A stretch of DNA of 64,000 bases from Clostridiaceae bacterium AM27-36LB (GCA_003480725.1 QUJQ01000004.1:62001-126000); one strand, 5' to 3'; counted from the first letter of the stretch, positions 34,859 to 45,687 are shown. Translations and numbers: made by a program. Notes: generated from the sequence alone by a model not told the origin.

Positions 34859-35986
34859 ATGATATTGGAAAAATCAACTGTCTATTTTACTAACTTCCGA
34901 TGTCCGGTAGGCACCAGCCAGATTGACAAGCTGAAAAAGCTCTGCATTGCTGCCGGTATCCGCAATATTGACATGGATGGAAAGTTCGTAGCTATCAAAA
35001 TGCATTTCGGTGAGCTGGGCAATCTGGCCTTCCTGCGCCCCAACTATGCAAAAGCAGTGGCAGATCTATGTAAGGAACAGGGGGGACTGCCGTTCCTGAC
35101 TGACTGTAATACACTATATCCGGGCAGCCGCAAGAATGCGCTGGAACACCTGGACTGTGCGAACCTGAACGGATTCAACACCATCAGCACTGGCTGTCAG
35201 ATTCTGATCGGCGATGGACTTCGCGGAACAGACGAGATCGAAGTTCCCGTTGTAAACGGTGAGTATTGCAAAACTGCAAAGATCGGCCGCGCTATCATGG
35301 ATGCAGATATCTTCATCAGTCTGACCCATTTCAAAGGTCATGAAGCTACCGGTTTTGGTGGTACAGTTAAGAATATCGGTATGGGCTGTGGAAGTCGTGC
35401 CGGTAAAATGGAACAGCACAAGAGTGGAAAACCGGCTATTGATGAAAATCTGTGCCGTGGCTGCAAACGCTGTGCCAAAGAATGCGGAAGTGATGCTATC
35501 TCTTATCCGAATAAAAAAGCCGTTATTGATTATGATAAATGCAAAGGCTGTGGCCGTTGTATTGGAGCCTGCAGCTTTGACGCAGTCTACAATCCGAATG
35601 ACAGCGCTAACGAGCTTCTGGACCGCAAGATGGCAGAATATGCACAAGCTGTCTGTCACGACCGTCCTTGCTTCCATATCTCTCTGGTTCAGGACATCAG
35701 CCCTAACTGTGACTGTCACGGTGAAAATGACGCGCCGATCCTGCCGGATATCGGAATGTTCGCAAGCTTTGACCCGATCGCGCTGGATCAGGCCTGTGCT
35801 GATGCCTGCCTGAAGGCAACTCCAATCGCCAACAGCCAGCTCGGCGAAAATCTGGCAAAACCCGGCTGGGTCTGCCACCACAATCATTTCAAGGATTCCA
35901 ATCCGAATGTAGAGTGGGAAGCTACCCTGGATCAGGGTGAGAAGATCGGCCTTGGAAGCCGTTCCTATGAATTGAAAGAGATCTGA
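34859..35986 (+). CDS. DUF362 protein with two 4Fe-4S clusters
   Basis: About 375 residues. The DUF362 part has VAIKMHFGELGNLAFLRP, LTDCNTLYPGSRKNA and a SLTHFKGHEATGFGG motif. Two ferredoxin-type cluster sets follow near residues 195-250: CRGCKRCAKEC and CKGCGRCIGAC. The protein probably passes electrons or handles iron-sulfur-based radical chemistry; its reaction is unknown. The ATG at 34859 lies only two bases from AGGAGG, while the TTG at 34865 has ideal spacing, so the true start may be the TTG. Confidence 0.85.
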   Translation: MILEKSTVYFTNFRCPVGTSQIDKLKKLCIAAGIRNIDMDGKFVAIKMHFGELGNLAFLRPNYAKAVADLCKEQGGLPFLTDCNTLYPGSRKNALEHLDCANLNGFNTISTGCQILIGDGLRGTDEIEVPVVNGEYCKTAKIGRAIMDADIFISLTHFKGHEATGFGGTVKNIGMGCGSRAGKMEQHKSGKPAIDENLCRGCKRCAKECGSDAISYPNKKAVIDYDKCKGCGRCIGACSFDAVYNPNDSANELLDRKMAEYAQAVCHDRPCFHISLVQDISPNCDCHGENDAPILPDIGMFASFDPIALDQACADACLKATPIANSQLGENLAKPGWVCHHNHFKDSNPNVEWEATLDQGEKIGLGSRSYELKEI

Positions 35987-35997
35987 TAAAGTCTAAC

Positions 35998-36038
35998 AGC
36001 ATCGATGTCATCCTGAAGGTGTACATCGATGCTTTTTT
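35998..36038 (+). terminator. Rho-independent terminator after the DUF362 gene
   Basis: AGCATCGATGT / ACATCGATGCT stem followed by TTTTTT. Confidence 0.9.
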
Positions 36039-36073
36039 ATTGAGCTTTCCTTTTTCCAAAATCTGTACAACGT

Positions 36074-36104
36074 AAAAAAGAGCTTTCCTTCTCAGGAAAG
36101 CTCT
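36074..36104 (-). terminator. Rho-independent terminator after tRNA-Gln
   Basis: On the minus strand GAGCTTTCC / GGAAAGCTC stem followed by TTTTTT, directly after the tRNA. Confidence 0.9.
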
Positions 36105-36111
36105 CAAGTAG

Positions 36112-36183
36112 CAGGGCTACAAGGATTCGAACCTTGAAATGACGGAGTCAGAGTCCGTTGCCTTACCGTTTGGCGATAGCCCT
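36112..36183 (-). tRNA. tRNA-Gln (anticodon CTG)
   Basis: On the minus strand, the acceptor stem is AGGGCTA/TAGCCCT, the D arm GCCAAACGGTAAGGC, the anticodon stem ACGGA/TCCGT with loop CTCTGAC (anticodon CTG), and the T arm CAAGGTTCGAATCCTTG. The 3' end is encoded as G-CTA, so CCA must be added or edited. It decodes CAG. A strong promoter and terminator flank it. Confidence 0.95.
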
Positions 36184-36223
36184 ATGTGTCTGTGTTGTTG
36201 TGTTTTGTCAACCAACGAATGTT

Positions 36224-36252
36224 ATTATACGGCATAATTCCAGAAAATGCAA
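36224..36252 (-). promoter_or_regulatory. Promoter of tRNA-Gln
   Basis: On the minus strand: -35 TTGCAT (36252-36247), 17-bp spacer, -10 TATAAT (36229-36224), about 40 bp before the tRNA. Confidence 0.8.
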
Positions 36253-36299
36253 GCACTTTTTTCAAATTTTTTCAAATTTTTTTCAAAAAGTTTTCAGAC

Positions 36300-36334
36300 C
36301 CCTGAAAAACCTTGTAATCTCAAGGTTTTCAGGG
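36300..36334 (-). terminator. Probable terminator after spoVT
   Basis: On the minus strand CCTGAAAACCTTG pairs with CAAGGTTTTTCAGG; the T-rich stretch comes some bases later, so its strength is uncertain. Confidence 0.65.
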
Positions 36335-36345
36335 ATCCATCACCT

Positions 36346-36894
36346 TTACTGTTCCATCTGTTTTCCAAGGAATCCTGCTGCACTGGATGCCAGCTTAAGC
36401 TCTGTCTCTCCCATTTTCTGCTTTTCATCCCGGGAAAGGAAGATCACAGATCCCACCGCATCTCCTTCACTGATGATGGGACAGATTGTTTCAGAAGCAA
36501 TCCCTTCCGGTCCATCCTGCAAAACAGGAACAAATCGCTTTTCCCCTGCCGTTGCCTGGAGACACTCCCTGTCCTGGATCATCTGCTCCAGTTCCTGGCT
36601 GATCGCTTTTCCGATGCATTCCTTCTTCCCGGTTCCCGCAGCTGCGATCATAGTGTCTTTATCCGCCACACACACAATATAGCCCGTTGTCTGCGCAAGA
36701 CTTTCTGCATAATCCGCCGCATAAGCTCCCAGCTCTCCAATGGGAGAATACTTTTTCAAAATGATCTCACCTTCCCGATCTGTAAAGATCTCCAGCGGAT
36801 CTCCCACCCGGATGCGAAGCGTGCGGCGGATTTCCTTAGGGATCACGACCCTTCCCAGATCATCGATCCGTCGTACAATTCCTGTCGCCTTCAT
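36346..36894 (-). CDS. spoVT: Stage V sporulation protein T
   Basis: 182 residues. The AbrB-like DNA-binding swapped-hairpin domain is MKATGIVRRIDDLGRVVIPK and RRTLRIRVGDPLEIF. The C-terminal GAF-like domain follows (VCVADKDTMIAAAG, CPIISEGDAVGSVIF). SpoVT regulates forespore genes under sigma-G. Its presence implies the organism forms spores. It stands on its own transcript. Confidence 0.93.
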   Translation of the reverse strand: MKATGIVRRIDDLGRVVIPKEIRRTLRIRVGDPLEIFTDREGEIILKKYSPIGELGAYAADYAESLAQTTGYIVCVADKDTMIAAAGTGKKECIGKAISQELEQMIQDRECLQATAGEKRFVPVLQDGPEGIASETICPIISEGDAVGSVIFLSRDEKQKMGETELKLASSAAGFLGKQMEQ

Positions 36895-36998
36895 AACATA
36901 TTTCCTCCTGCATGTTCCGTTTCATATATCTCATTTCTGCAACATATGGCTAGTATGTGGAAATGCAGGAAAAATATACATCACTGTTCTCTCATGTC

Positions 36999-38459
36999 TT
37001 ATTCTTCCGGATGCATTTTATTCAAAAGATCCGTCTTCATCTTATACAGGCGGTCTGAAAGATCCACATAGACCTCATGCGGATTCACCAGACGTCTGGT
37101 CTCGTCCCACAAGGTAGCCTGCTCATTGATACAATGCTCACGGATATCCATAACCGACGGAGATGTGTAGACACACTTTCCTTTGTCAAATACTTGCACC
37201 ATCAATTCCTTCATGGTGTAAGTGCCACCCTTCAGATGGGTCTTTTTCCAGGTCTCCTGTGGATCAAAGATCACCAGGTCCTTGGATTCATCAAATTTAT
37301 CATCCACCAGTGCAATCAGATCTGCTTTCAGTTTTCCATTTGATTTTTCATAAATACGGTAAACTGTCTTATTGCCCGGGTTTGTGATCTTCTCCGTATT
37401 CTCAGACAGTTTGATCTTCGGTACAAATTCTCCATCCCCCTGTTTTACTGCTGCCAGCTTGTATACACCACCGAATGCCGGGCAGTCCTTGGAAGTGATC
37501 AGGTTTGTTCCAACACCCCAGGAAGTGATCTTTGCACCCTGGGTCTTCAGACTGTCGATCAGATACTCATCCAGATCGCTGGAAGCCGAGATCACTGCAT
37601 CATAAAATCCTGCTGCATCCAGCATCTTTCTTGCCTCTTTGGAAAGATATGCCAGGTCTCCACTGTCCAGACGGATTCCGTAACGTCCGTTCAGGACCTT
37701 GTCCTTACGCATTTCTTTAAACACACGGATCGCATTTGGCACACCGGATTTCAATGTATCATAAGTATCTACCAGCAGCGTGCATGCATCCGGATACATT
37801 TTTGCATATGTCTTGAATGCAGTATATTCGTCCGGGAAACTCATGATCCAGCTATGTGCATGGGTTCCAAGCACTGGCACATCAAACAGCTGTCCGGTCA
37901 GCACATTGGACGTACCGATACAGCCACCGATCATAGCTGCTCGTGCTCCGTAGGTGCCCGCATCCGGTCCCTGAGCACGGCGCAGTCCAAACTCCATGAT
38001 GCCATCTCCTCTGGCCGCATTGACTACTCTTGCCGCCTTGGTGGCGATCAGACTCTGATGGTTGATCATGGTAAGAATTGCGGTCTCTACCAGCTGTGCC
38101 TCCATGATCGGTGCGATAACTTTCACCAGCGGTTCTCTCGGAAATACCACAGTTCCTTCCGGAATCGCATAAATATCACCGGTAAAATGGAACCCTCTCA
38201 AGTATTCCAGGAAATCCTTTTCAAAGATTCCCAGGCTGTCAAGATACGCTACATCTTCATCTGAAAAATGCAGATTTTTGATATAGTCGATCACCTGATC
38301 CAGTCCTGCTGCGATCGCAAATCCATTTCCGCAGGGATTCACACGATAAAATGCATCAAAGATCACGGTCTCCTGCACCGGATTTTTGAAATATCCCTGC
38401 ATCATTGTCAGTTCATACAAATCTGTAAGTAATGTCAGATTCTGTGCTGTAACACTCAT
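36999..38459 (-). CDS. pncB: Nicotinate phosphoribosyltransferase
   Basis: About 486 residues. It makes nicotinate mononucleotide from nicotinate and PRPP, the entry step of NAD salvage. Features: LLTDLYELTMMQGY at the N-terminus, EFGLRRAQGPDAG, GTHAHSWIM with the phosphorylated histidine region, and RLDSGDLAYLSKEAR. Full length. The start ATG at 38459 follows GGGAGGAT; the upstream frame through the GH25-like gene is not used. It overlaps the end of that gene by four bases, implying co-transcription. Confidence 0.93.
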   Translation of the reverse strand: MSVTAQNLTLLTDLYELTMMQGYFKNPVQETVIFDAFYRVNPCGNGFAIAAGLDQVIDYIKNLHFSDEDVAYLDSLGIFEKDFLEYLRGFHFTGDIYAIPEGTVVFPREPLVKVIAPIMEAQLVETAILTMINHQSLIATKAARVVNAARGDGIMEFGLRRAQGPDAGTYGARAAMIGGCIGTSNVLTGQLFDVPVLGTHAHSWIMSFPDEYTAFKTYAKMYPDACTLLVDTYDTLKSGVPNAIRVFKEMRKDKVLNGRYGIRLDSGDLAYLSKEARKMLDAAGFYDAVISASSDLDEYLIDSLKTQGAKITSWGVGTNLITSKDCPAFGGVYKLAAVKQGDGEFVPKIKLSENTEKITNPGNKTVYRIYEKSNGKLKADLIALVDDKFDESKDLVIFDPQETWKKTHLKGGTYTMKELMVQVFDKGKCVYTSPSVMDIREHCINEQATLWDETRRLVNPHEVYVDLSDRLYKMKTDLLNKMHPEE

Positions 38460-39967
38460 TGGAAAATCCTCCCGTCTCCTGTTATAATATTTAATCCTGC
38501 GATGCCGGGAATCCCATCGATTGATCCCTGCGCAGTATATTGCCATATCTGATAGGTTCCAGACCAGGTAACACTGCTGTTCTCCTGTGCAACCCAGATC
38601 TGTTCCTGGGTCAATGCAGTCATATCAAGACTGCTGGAAAGCCATCCTGCTTCTCCGCCGATCATCGGCATCATTCCGTCTTCATGTACTTTCCGGCAAA
38701 ATGCTTTTGTAAATGTCGTCCGTTCTTCCGGGCTCACTCCTTCTGCGCGCCCGGCCAGATCCACAGTATATCCACCTGTAATGACAAGCGGAGCTGTCAC
38801 ATGACAGGTCCTGGCAGCCTGTACTATGAATTCTGCTTCTTCTGTGGCTTCTTCCTCTGTTACTGCCTGGGAATAGAAATACAGACCTACTGATAAGCCA
38901 GCAGCCCTGGCACCTGCTACATTGGCTGTACAGGCCGCATCTTCAAACAGCTCGCCCGTAGATGCACCTCTGTAACCACAGCGGATCAACGCAAAAGATA
39001 TCCCAGACTCTTTTACTTTCTTCCAGTCGATCGTTCCGCTCTTTGAAGAGACATCTACTCCGGCCTGACTGATCAGCTTCCCATCTTCATCAAATACATA
39101 GCGGATACCCTGAATCACCTGTGCTCCTGACACTTTCTCGCCATGCTCATCATAATAGTATACAGAACCTTCCTGCTCCTGCCAGCCATAATAGGTATAT
39201 GCTCCGGTTGGCACTATTTTCTCAACTTCCACCGGGACTTTCGTCTCCACCATCTGCTTCTGTGTAGTAGTCTCTGTACGTTTTCTGCTGACTATCAGAC
39301 CCGTAGTATCTGATGGTTCTCCCTCCAGGGTCAGCTCATTTCTGTATATAACATGAAATGCATATCCGGCATTGGTTCCTGTCAGTGCTTCACAGTTCAC
39401 GGAATATACCTCACCCTCACTGTCACCCATCATCTCCAGAAGCATCAATGCCAGTTCTTCATTATCCTCATCCAATGTAATGTCACTGCTGCTGTATTCA
39501 TACTCATACCAGTGACCGTCATTCCACACATATCTCGGAAAACCCTTTTCGTCCTGATACTCACATGGAATCTCATTCTGTACTTCCACCGCTTCTTCCT
39601 TACGGACGATCTGGTAAGTGGATGGATCATTCTCATCGACTACAGACAGACGTTTCTCTGTTCTGGTGATCTCTTTTCTGGAAGATTCTACATATTTCAC
39701 AGTATCCGTCAAGGTGACTGAATATGCAGAACGGGAAACAGCCTTTCCATCCTCTGGTACAGGTGCCGCTTCCCGTTCTGTTTCTTCTTCATCCAAGGGC
39801 ACTTCATCCAGATCTTTGTTCTCCGGCAGAGAAGTTTTAATCTCCTCCTCTGTCGCAGAATTCTCTTTTGATAAAATCAGTTCTTCACTGGTTCTCGTGC
39901 AGCCAGTCAACAGACCGGCCGCTGCCAGAAGACCGATCAAACAAAGACAAAGTGTCTTCTTTTTCAC
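38456..39967 (-). CDS. GH25-like lipoprotein, probably catalytically inactive
   Basis: 503 residues. The signal peptide ends in the lipobox LLTGC. Residues 30-290 form a long acidic stalk with VEKIVPTGAYTYYGWQEQEG. A short cell-wall-binding-like segment (YYDEHGEKVSGAQV) precedes the GH25 domain starting at GVDVSSKSGTIDW. In active members a DxE acid pair follows the strand that here reads APLVITGGYTVDLAGR; the acids are replaced by Thr-Gly-Gly. The last strand IWQYTAQGSIDGI is kept. I infer binding to peptidoglycan without cleavage. Confidence 0.78.
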   Translation of the reverse strand: MKKKTLCLCLIGLLAAAGLLTGCTRTSEELILSKENSATEEEIKTSLPENKDLDEVPLDEEETEREAAPVPEDGKAVSRSAYSVTLTDTVKYVESSRKEITRTEKRLSVVDENDPSTYQIVRKEEAVEVQNEIPCEYQDEKGFPRYVWNDGHWYEYEYSSSDITLDEDNEELALMLLEMMGDSEGEVYSVNCEALTGTNAGYAFHVIYRNELTLEGEPSDTTGLIVSRKRTETTTQKQMVETKVPVEVEKIVPTGAYTYYGWQEQEGSVYYYDEHGEKVSGAQVIQGIRYVFDEDGKLISQAGVDVSSKSGTIDWKKVKESGISFALIRCGYRGASTGELFEDAACTANVAGARAAGLSVGLYFYSQAVTEEEATEEAEFIVQAARTCHVTAPLVITGGYTVDLAGRAEGVSPEERTTFTKAFCRKVHEDGMMPMIGGEAGWLSSSLDMTALTQEQIWVAQENSSVTWSGTYQIWQYTAQGSIDGIPGIAGLNIITGDGRIFQ

Positions 39968-39969
39968 CC

Positions 39970-41145
39970 TTATTCCTCTGCCGCAGTATCTTCTGCTGCT
40001 TCCCCTTCTGTCGTTGCATCGTCAGCAGTGCCGTCTTCAACCGCTGTCTCGTCTGTAGTTGCCTCATCTGTAACTGTCTCGTCTGCAGTTGCCTCATCTG
40101 TAACTGTCTCATCTGCAGTTGCCTCATCGGCTGCTTTCACCGTATAGATCCGGTCAAATGTCAGTTTTTCTACATTTTTATCATTTACTGTGATCTCTGC
40201 GCCCTCTTTCAGCGGATCCAGCCATGCGGAATAAGCTTCATTGGTACGATCACTTAAAATACTGTCAATCTTGGTCTGCGTAGCATCTGCATCGGAAGTA
40301 CTCTCCATATATACAACATAATAGCCATTATCAGACTCGATTACATCTGAATACTCACCGTCAGACAACTGCTCTGCTGCAGCATAGACATCTGCATTCA
40401 GTGTCTCGTCATCTTTTCCATAGGTAGCAGGAACTACACTCAGACTGTAGTTTTCTGCTGCTGCGCTTAGATCTCCGCTCTCTTTTGCTTCTGCCAGAAG
40501 AGCTTCCATATCTGCTTTCTTCTGCTCCTTCTCTGCTTCGGACAGAACAACGGTATTACCTGCATCATCCGTGGTATCTTCTGTACTGTTCAGTACATAG
40601 GAGATCTTCTTCTGATTTGCCTCTTCCGGATCTACTTCGGTATCAATGGTTGTCCCAAAATACTCATGTACTCTCTGCTGAAGAGTGATAAGTTTCAGCA
40701 CATGCGTAACAGTTGCCTCATCAGCTGTCATGGCATCCAGCGTCTTGCTGTCATTGGCTGCCAGGAATGCCTGTACAGTATCCGCAATCTTGCTCTCATC
40801 CTCATCGGTCAAGGATATGCCCAGTTCCTCTGCATTTGCCTCAACCAGATAATATTCTTCCAGGGTCTCAAGAGAAGAATCTCTCATAGTAACACCATAT
40901 ACAGAACCGCTTCCGCTAATATCTGTATTCATAAAGTTCTCACCAAACAGTCCGCCGTATGCATTCTGCATATAGATCTGCTGATAACGCAGATAAAAAT
41001 TCAGTTCTCCAAGCGGAACAGAAGTTCCATTCACACTGACAGCTTCTGCACTTCCATTTACCGTATGTGGGGCACTGCATCCAGTCAGAGCAATTGCTCC
41101 CATTAACAGAACGGCCAGCAAAGTGGTCGCTTTTTTCTTCATCAT
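39970..41145 (-). CDS. PrsA/SurA-like peptidyl-prolyl isomerase lipoprotein
   Basis: About 391 residues. The signal peptide ends in the lipobox LTGC. A helical chaperone domain (VPLGELNFYLRYQQIYM) and a PPIC-like parvulin domain (about residues 190-300, with ISYVLNST and YYVVYMEST) follow. The C-terminal about 60 residues are low-complexity ATADETVTDE repeats. It probably folds exported proteins at the membrane surface. It lies between a paralogue and the GH25-like gene. ATG at 41145 with AGGAGG upstream. Confidence 0.8.
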   Translation of the reverse strand: MMKKKATTLLAVLLMGAIALTGCSAPHTVNGSAEAVSVNGTSVPLGELNFYLRYQQIYMQNAYGGLFGENFMNTDISGSGSVYGVTMRDSSLETLEEYYLVEANAEELGISLTDEDESKIADTVQAFLAANDSKTLDAMTADEATVTHVLKLITLQQRVHEYFGTTIDTEVDPEEANQKKISYVLNSTEDTTDDAGNTVVLSEAEKEQKKADMEALLAEAKESGDLSAAAENYSLSVVPATYGKDDETLNADVYAAAEQLSDGEYSDVIESDNGYYVVYMESTSDADATQTKIDSILSDRTNEAYSAWLDPLKEGAEITVNDKNVEKLTFDRIYTVKAADEATADETVTDEATADETVTDEATTDETAVEDGTADDATTEGEAAEDTAAEE

Positions 41146-41204
41146 AATAACAAAATCCTCCTGCAAATCCGTATATTTCTTTTGATTATATGCTCTTTTT
41201 ATAT

Positions 41205-42317
41205 TCAAAGCAACTCTTTTAATACATCTTTCACAATTACAGAATCCATGATTTCTTCATTCTGCACGATCTGTGCATCTGCTCTCCACTGTTCATAGAT
41301 TTCCTGTGCATAACTCTGCTGCGCCTGCTCTGTCAGATATTCCTTCCAGTATACGGTTCCGCTCTCATCATAATCACTGGTATGCTGTACCAGAAACCAG
41401 CCTTCCTCTGTCTCAATAGGATCGGACACTTCCCCAACTGCCAGTGCCCTGGCTGCATCCAGCATCAGTGGTTCCTGTCCGTCTCCCTCATTGCTGCGTC
41501 CCATACTGGATTCAATCGGTCTTAGGCCGGCCTCTTCTGCCACACTCTTCAGATCCCCTGTTTTCTTTGCTTTCTGACTGAGTTCCTTCGCCATCTGTGT
41601 GCGCTCCTGAACTTCTTCATCAGAAAACGGTGTGAGATTCCCATCCGCATCCCGAAGTCCGGTAGTAGAGATCAGCACATAACAGATTCCCTCTCTCTGA
41701 TAGTCTTCTTCAGCAATATCCGGCTCATATTCTTTGCCTGCCAGTTCTTCTACTTTTGTGGACAGCTCCGTGGCAGACAATTGTTCTGTGACAAACTCTT
41801 CATCCGCTCCTGCAAAATCCAGAAGTGCTGCATGATAGGCACTCATGAAGCTCTCTGCCCGTTCAGACACTGCTGCTTTTTCTTCCGCTGTCAGTTCTGC
41901 GTTGTATTCTTGTGCATGCTGATTCAGGATATGAGTCTTACAGATCACTTCCATGACTTCCTTTTTTAATCCATCTGCCATGGTAGCCCCGCTGTCATCT
42001 GTCTCCACAGACCACATATCATCCCCGTAGTCCTCCAGATATTGCTTTTCCCATTGCATCTGATTCATCCGCAGATAAAAATTCCATTCCCGCAGGGAAA
42101 CAGGCTCACCGTTGATCTCGAAAGCAGTCTTGTCCCAGTCCGCTTCTGAGACCCCCTGTTCTCCCACATCCACAGCAGATCCTGTCTCCTGTACATCCGT
42201 CTCTTCCTCGCCGACCGGTCCAGTAGCTCCGCAACCGGCCAGACCGGTCAGCAGAAAGGCCGTCAATGCTCCTGCCGCCATCTGCCGTATCATTTTTCTC
42301 ATCTTTGTATATCTCAT
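41205..42317 (-). CDS. PrsA/SurA-like lipoprotein, second copy
   Basis: 370 residues. Signal peptide with lipobox LAGC. The layout follows the neighbouring lipoprotein: a SurA-N-like helical region (EPVSLREWNFYLRMNQMQW) and a diverged parvulin domain (ICYVLISTTG, GWFLVQHTSDY). Residues of the isomerase site are not clearly kept, so it may be chaperone only. Its ATG overlaps the mfd stop (ATGA), which couples it to mfd translation. The pair probably arose by duplication. Confidence 0.75.
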   Translation of the reverse strand: MRYTKMRKMIRQMAAGALTAFLLTGLAGCGATGPVGEEETDVQETGSAVDVGEQGVSEADWDKTAFEINGEPVSLREWNFYLRMNQMQWEKQYLEDYGDDMWSVETDDSGATMADGLKKEVMEVICKTHILNQHAQEYNAELTAEEKAAVSERAESFMSAYHAALLDFAGADEEFVTEQLSATELSTKVEELAGKEYEPDIAEEDYQREGICYVLISTTGLRDADGNLTPFSDEEVQERTQMAKELSQKAKKTGDLKSVAEEAGLRPIESSMGRSNEGDGQEPLMLDAARALAVGEVSDPIETEEGWFLVQHTSDYDESGTVYWKEYLTEQAQQSYAQEIYEQWRADAQIVQNEEIMDSVIVKDVLKELL

Positions 42318-45300
42318 GGTGCATCCTCCAATAATACTTCCATCTCTTCCAGAATCCGCTCTGTGGTCTCCAGAAGCTTTCCTGAGAAATCCTGACGACT
42401 GCTCCTGGAAGTGTAAGCAAACTGTACGGGCTCCGTCTTCCGGAAAGTGAGTGCTCCATCCATCCGCGCCAGCAGATCCGGGATCTTCGCTGCATTGATC
42501 TGCGCTTTCTCGTACATCGTAAATGTAATCTGATCCGGTCTTCCCTTCACTTCCTTGATATACAGTCTGCGGGCCATGCTCTTTACCTTGGTGATCTCCA
42601 GCAGGTTCATAACTGATTTCGGCGGCTCCCCGAACCGGTCGATCAGCTCTTCCAGCATATCACTTCGCTCTTCCTCATTCTCCACCGCTGCGATCCTCCG
42701 GTAAATATCCAGCTTCAGTGCCTCATTTTTAATATAGCTGTCTGGAATAAACGCATCGATCTGAATATCTGCAACCGTCTCAAAATCATCCAGATCCGGT
42801 TTCTGCCCGCCCTTCATGCGGGCAACTGCCTCACTCAACATCTTGCAATACAGGTTATAGCCTACTGCCTGCATATGTCCGTGCTGCCGCTGTCCCAGCA
42901 GCGTTCCTACCCCACGGATCTCCATATCCCTCATGGCGATCTTGAAGCCGCTTCCCAGATCCGAGTATTCCCGGATCGCATGAAGACGCTTCTCTGCCAC
43001 CTCTTTGAGCATCTTGTCTTTTTTATATAGAAGAAATGCATAAGCTGTCCGGTTCGACCTGCCTACACGACCGCGCAGCTGATAGAGCTGGGACAGTCCC
43101 ATCCGGTCCGCATCATGAATAATGATCGTATTTACATTGGAAATATCCATACCCGTCTCGATGATCGTAGTGGAGACAAGCACATCAATCTCCCCTTCAA
43201 TAAAGGCATACATAATCTTTTCCAGCTCATGTTCCTTCATCTGTCCATGGGCAAATGCCACATTTGCCTCCGGTACCAGTTCCTGGATCCGATGTGCCAC
43301 CTCTGCGATGGTCTCTACCCTGTTATAGACATAGTAGACCTGTCCCTCTCTTGCCAGTTCCCTGCTGATGGCAGCGCGGATCATCTCTTCATCATATTCA
43401 CATACATAGGTCTGGATCGGCATACGATCAATAGGCGGTTCTTCCAGCACGCTCATGTCGCGGATCCCTGTCAGACTCATATGAAGCGTTCTTGGAATAG
43501 GCGTCGCACTTAAGGATAACACATCAATGTTGGTCTTCAGCTTCTTGATCTTCTCCTTGTCCGCCACACCAAAGCGCTGCTCCTCATCAATGATCAGAAG
43601 CCCCAGATCCTTGTATTCCACATCCTTGGACAGCACTCTGTGAGTTCCGATCACAATGTCCACCAGCCCTTTCCGAAGATCTTCCACTGTCTTCTTCTGC
43701 TGGGCAGGCGTGCGGAACCGGCACAACAGATCGATCCGCACCGGAAATTCCTTCATTCGCTGAACAAAGGTATTGTAATGCTGCTGGGCAAGGATCGTAG
43801 TCGGCACCAGATATACTACCTGCCGGCTCTCCTGTACTGCCTTAAATGCTGCACGAAGTGCCACCTCTGTCTTGCCATATCCAACGTCTCCGCAGATCAG
43901 ACGATCCATGATCTTACCGCTCTCCATATCATGTTTGGTATCCATGATTGCTTTCTGCTGATCTTCTGTCTCCTCATAAGGGAACAGTTCCTCAAATTCC
44001 TTCTGCCAGACTGTATCTGGTCCGTATACATAGCCTTTCTCCGACTGACGGGCCGCATATAATTCCACCAGATCCTTTGCCACCAGCTGTACAGCGCTTC
44101 GCACTCTGGTCTTAGTCTTCTTCCAGTCCTGTCCGCCCAGAGAATTCAGCTTCGGTACCTTCTCCCCGTCGGCACTGCTGTATTTCTGGATCGCGTCCAG
44201 CTGGGTCGCCAGAATATAGAGGCAGGATCCCTTGCTGTACTCGATCTTCATATAATCTTTGACCGTCTTATCCACCGTAATTTTCTCAATACCACGGTAG
44301 ATACCAAGTCCATGATTTTCATGCACCACATAGTCGCCCACGTTCAGATCACTGAAGCTTCCGATCCTGGTACCTTCATAAGAGCGCTGTTTCCGGTGCT
44401 TTTTCTTCTTTTCTTTTCCAAATACATCCGTTTCCGAGATCACTGCAAAACGGATCATGGGATATTCGTAGCCACGGTACACATTTCCATGGGTAACCAT
44501 AATCTCACCAGGCTGTGTTATCCGGGTCTCATCCTCGCTGTAAAATGCACTTAGATCTTCTGCCAGCAGATCTTCCGCCAGACGGCGCCCACGGGTTCTG
44601 GACGCGCACATGAGAACCACTCTGTATTTTTCTTTTTTCCATCTCTTCAGGTCTTTGACCAGAAGTTCAAAATGATTGTTGTAAGACTGAATGGATCTGG
44701 TATCTAACCGATACCGGTTATGAATCTCCAATCGGCGGTCCGTAGCCTCCAGCGTGCTAAGTGCCGCTCCCCGCATCTGATTTAACTTGTGCCAGATCAC
44801 TTCACAGGCAATAATCTCCTCCGGCTGATCTTTTGCGATCTGTCCCTTTTCCATCCGGTTTTCAAAACTTTGTCTGTATTCTTTTTCTACCGTTTCCCCG
44901 CGCTCCAGCAGACGGTTACTTTCATCCAGAAATACCAGGGATCGGAATTCTTTGATATAATCCAGCAGACTTTCCCCTTTGTATCCCTGCTGATCTGGCG
45001 AAAGCTCGGCCGCTGGATATAACGTGATCTCCTCCAGATTTTCCATGGAACGCTGACTCTGGGCATCAAAGCTTCGGATGGAATCCACCTCATCATCCCA
45101 CAGTTCGATCCGGACCGGATACTCCTCTGTCAGCGGATAAATATCAAGGATGCCTCCACGGATTGCAAATTGTCCCGGCAGCTCCACCTGCCCGGTCCGC
45201 TCATAGCCCATCTGAACAAGTCTTTTTCCACAGGCATCCATCTCCAGAATACTTCCAACCCCAATAGTCACCATCAATTCCCGCCATTTTTTTAACGGCA

Positions 45301-45679
45301 GCAGAGGGTCCATACAGCCATCCAAAGTGGTAATGATCACCGACTTTTCTCCAGACAAAAGGCTGCTTACTGCAGATACCCGCTGGCGCAGCAGTTCATT
45401 TCCCTGAATATCTGCCTGAAAGAACAGGAAATCCCTGGCAGGATAGTAATACACATCCTCCCCGAGTGCCTCATATTCTTCATAGATTTCCTTCGCCTTC
45501 AGTTCACTATAAGTAAGGATCAATTTCACAGGCCAGTCTCTTCCCAGACTGTACATCAGATGAGTCTTCTGAGAATCCACACAGCCCGTGATCAGCTGAA
45601 GTCCTTCTTCTTTTTTCAACTGCTCCCGTATCTGACCAAATGCTTCCAGTTCCAGCAACGGTTCATAAAAGGTGTCCAT
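42314..45679 (-). CDS. mfd: Transcription-repair coupling factor
   Basis: 1121 residues. The UvrB-homology region is at the N-terminus ([27 protein letters not shown]). The RNA-polymerase-interacting domain follows near 460 ([16 protein letters not shown]). The translocase core has [24 protein letters not shown] and SATPIPRT, and the ATPase arginine motif is QLRGRVGRS. The TRCF domain closes the protein. It releases stalled RNA polymerase and recruits UvrA. It ends 8 bases into the next gene's leader (pth lies just upstream). Confidence 0.96.
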   Translation of the reverse strand: MDTFYEPLLELEAFGQIREQLKKEEGLQLITGCVDSQKTHLMYSLGRDWPVKLILTYSELKAKEIYEEYEALGEDVYYYPARDFLFFQADIQGNELLRQRVSAVSSLLSGEKSVIITTLDGCMDPLLPLKKWRELMVTIGVGSILEMDACGKRLVQMGYERTGQVELPGQFAIRGGILDIYPLTEEYPVRIELWDDEVDSIRSFDAQSQRSMENLEEITLYPAAELSPDQQGYKGESLLDYIKEFRSLVFLDESNRLLERGETVEKEYRQSFENRMEKGQIAKDQPEEIIACEVIWHKLNQMRGAALSTLEATDRRLEIHNRYRLDTRSIQSYNNHFELLVKDLKRWKKEKYRVVLMCASRTRGRRLAEDLLAEDLSAFYSEDETRITQPGEIMVTHGNVYRGYEYPMIRFAVISETDVFGKEKKKKHRKQRSYEGTRIGSFSDLNVGDYVVHENHGLGIYRGIEKITVDKTVKDYMKIEYSKGSCLYILATQLDAIQKYSSADGEKVPKLNSLGGQDWKKTKTRVRSAVQLVAKDLVELYAARQSEKGYVYGPDTVWQKEFEELFPYEETEDQQKAIMDTKHDMESGKIMDRLICGDVGYGKTEVALRAAFKAVQESRQVVYLVPTTILAQQHYNTFVQRMKEFPVRIDLLCRFRTPAQQKKTVEDLRKGLVDIVIGTHRVLSKDVEYKDLGLLIIDEEQRFGVADKEKIKKLKTNIDVLSLSATPIPRTLHMSLTGIRDMSVLEEPPIDRMPIQTYVCEYDEEMIRAAISRELAREGQVYYVYNRVETIAEVAHRIQELVPEANVAFAHGQMKEHELEKIMYAFIEGEIDVLVSTTIIETGMDISNVNTIIIHDADRMGLSQLYQLRGRVGRSNRTAYAFLLYKKDKMLKEVAEKRLHAIREYSDLGSGFKIAMRDMEIRGVGTLLGQRQHGHMQAVGYNLYCKMLSEAVARMKGGQKPDLDDFETVADIQIDAFIPDSYIKNEALKLDIYRRIAAVENEEERSDMLEELIDRFGEPPKSVMNLLEITKVKSMARRLYIKEVKGRPDQITFTMYEKAQINAAKIPDLLARMDGALTFRKTEPVQFAYTSRSSRQDFSGKLLETTERILEEMEVLLEDAP

Positions 45680-45687
45680 AACTTCTC

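Noticed and set aside
36236..36300. T-rich runs after spoVT as a repeat element
   Set aside because: They are simple T/A tracts with TTTGAAAA-type slippage, without a defined unit.
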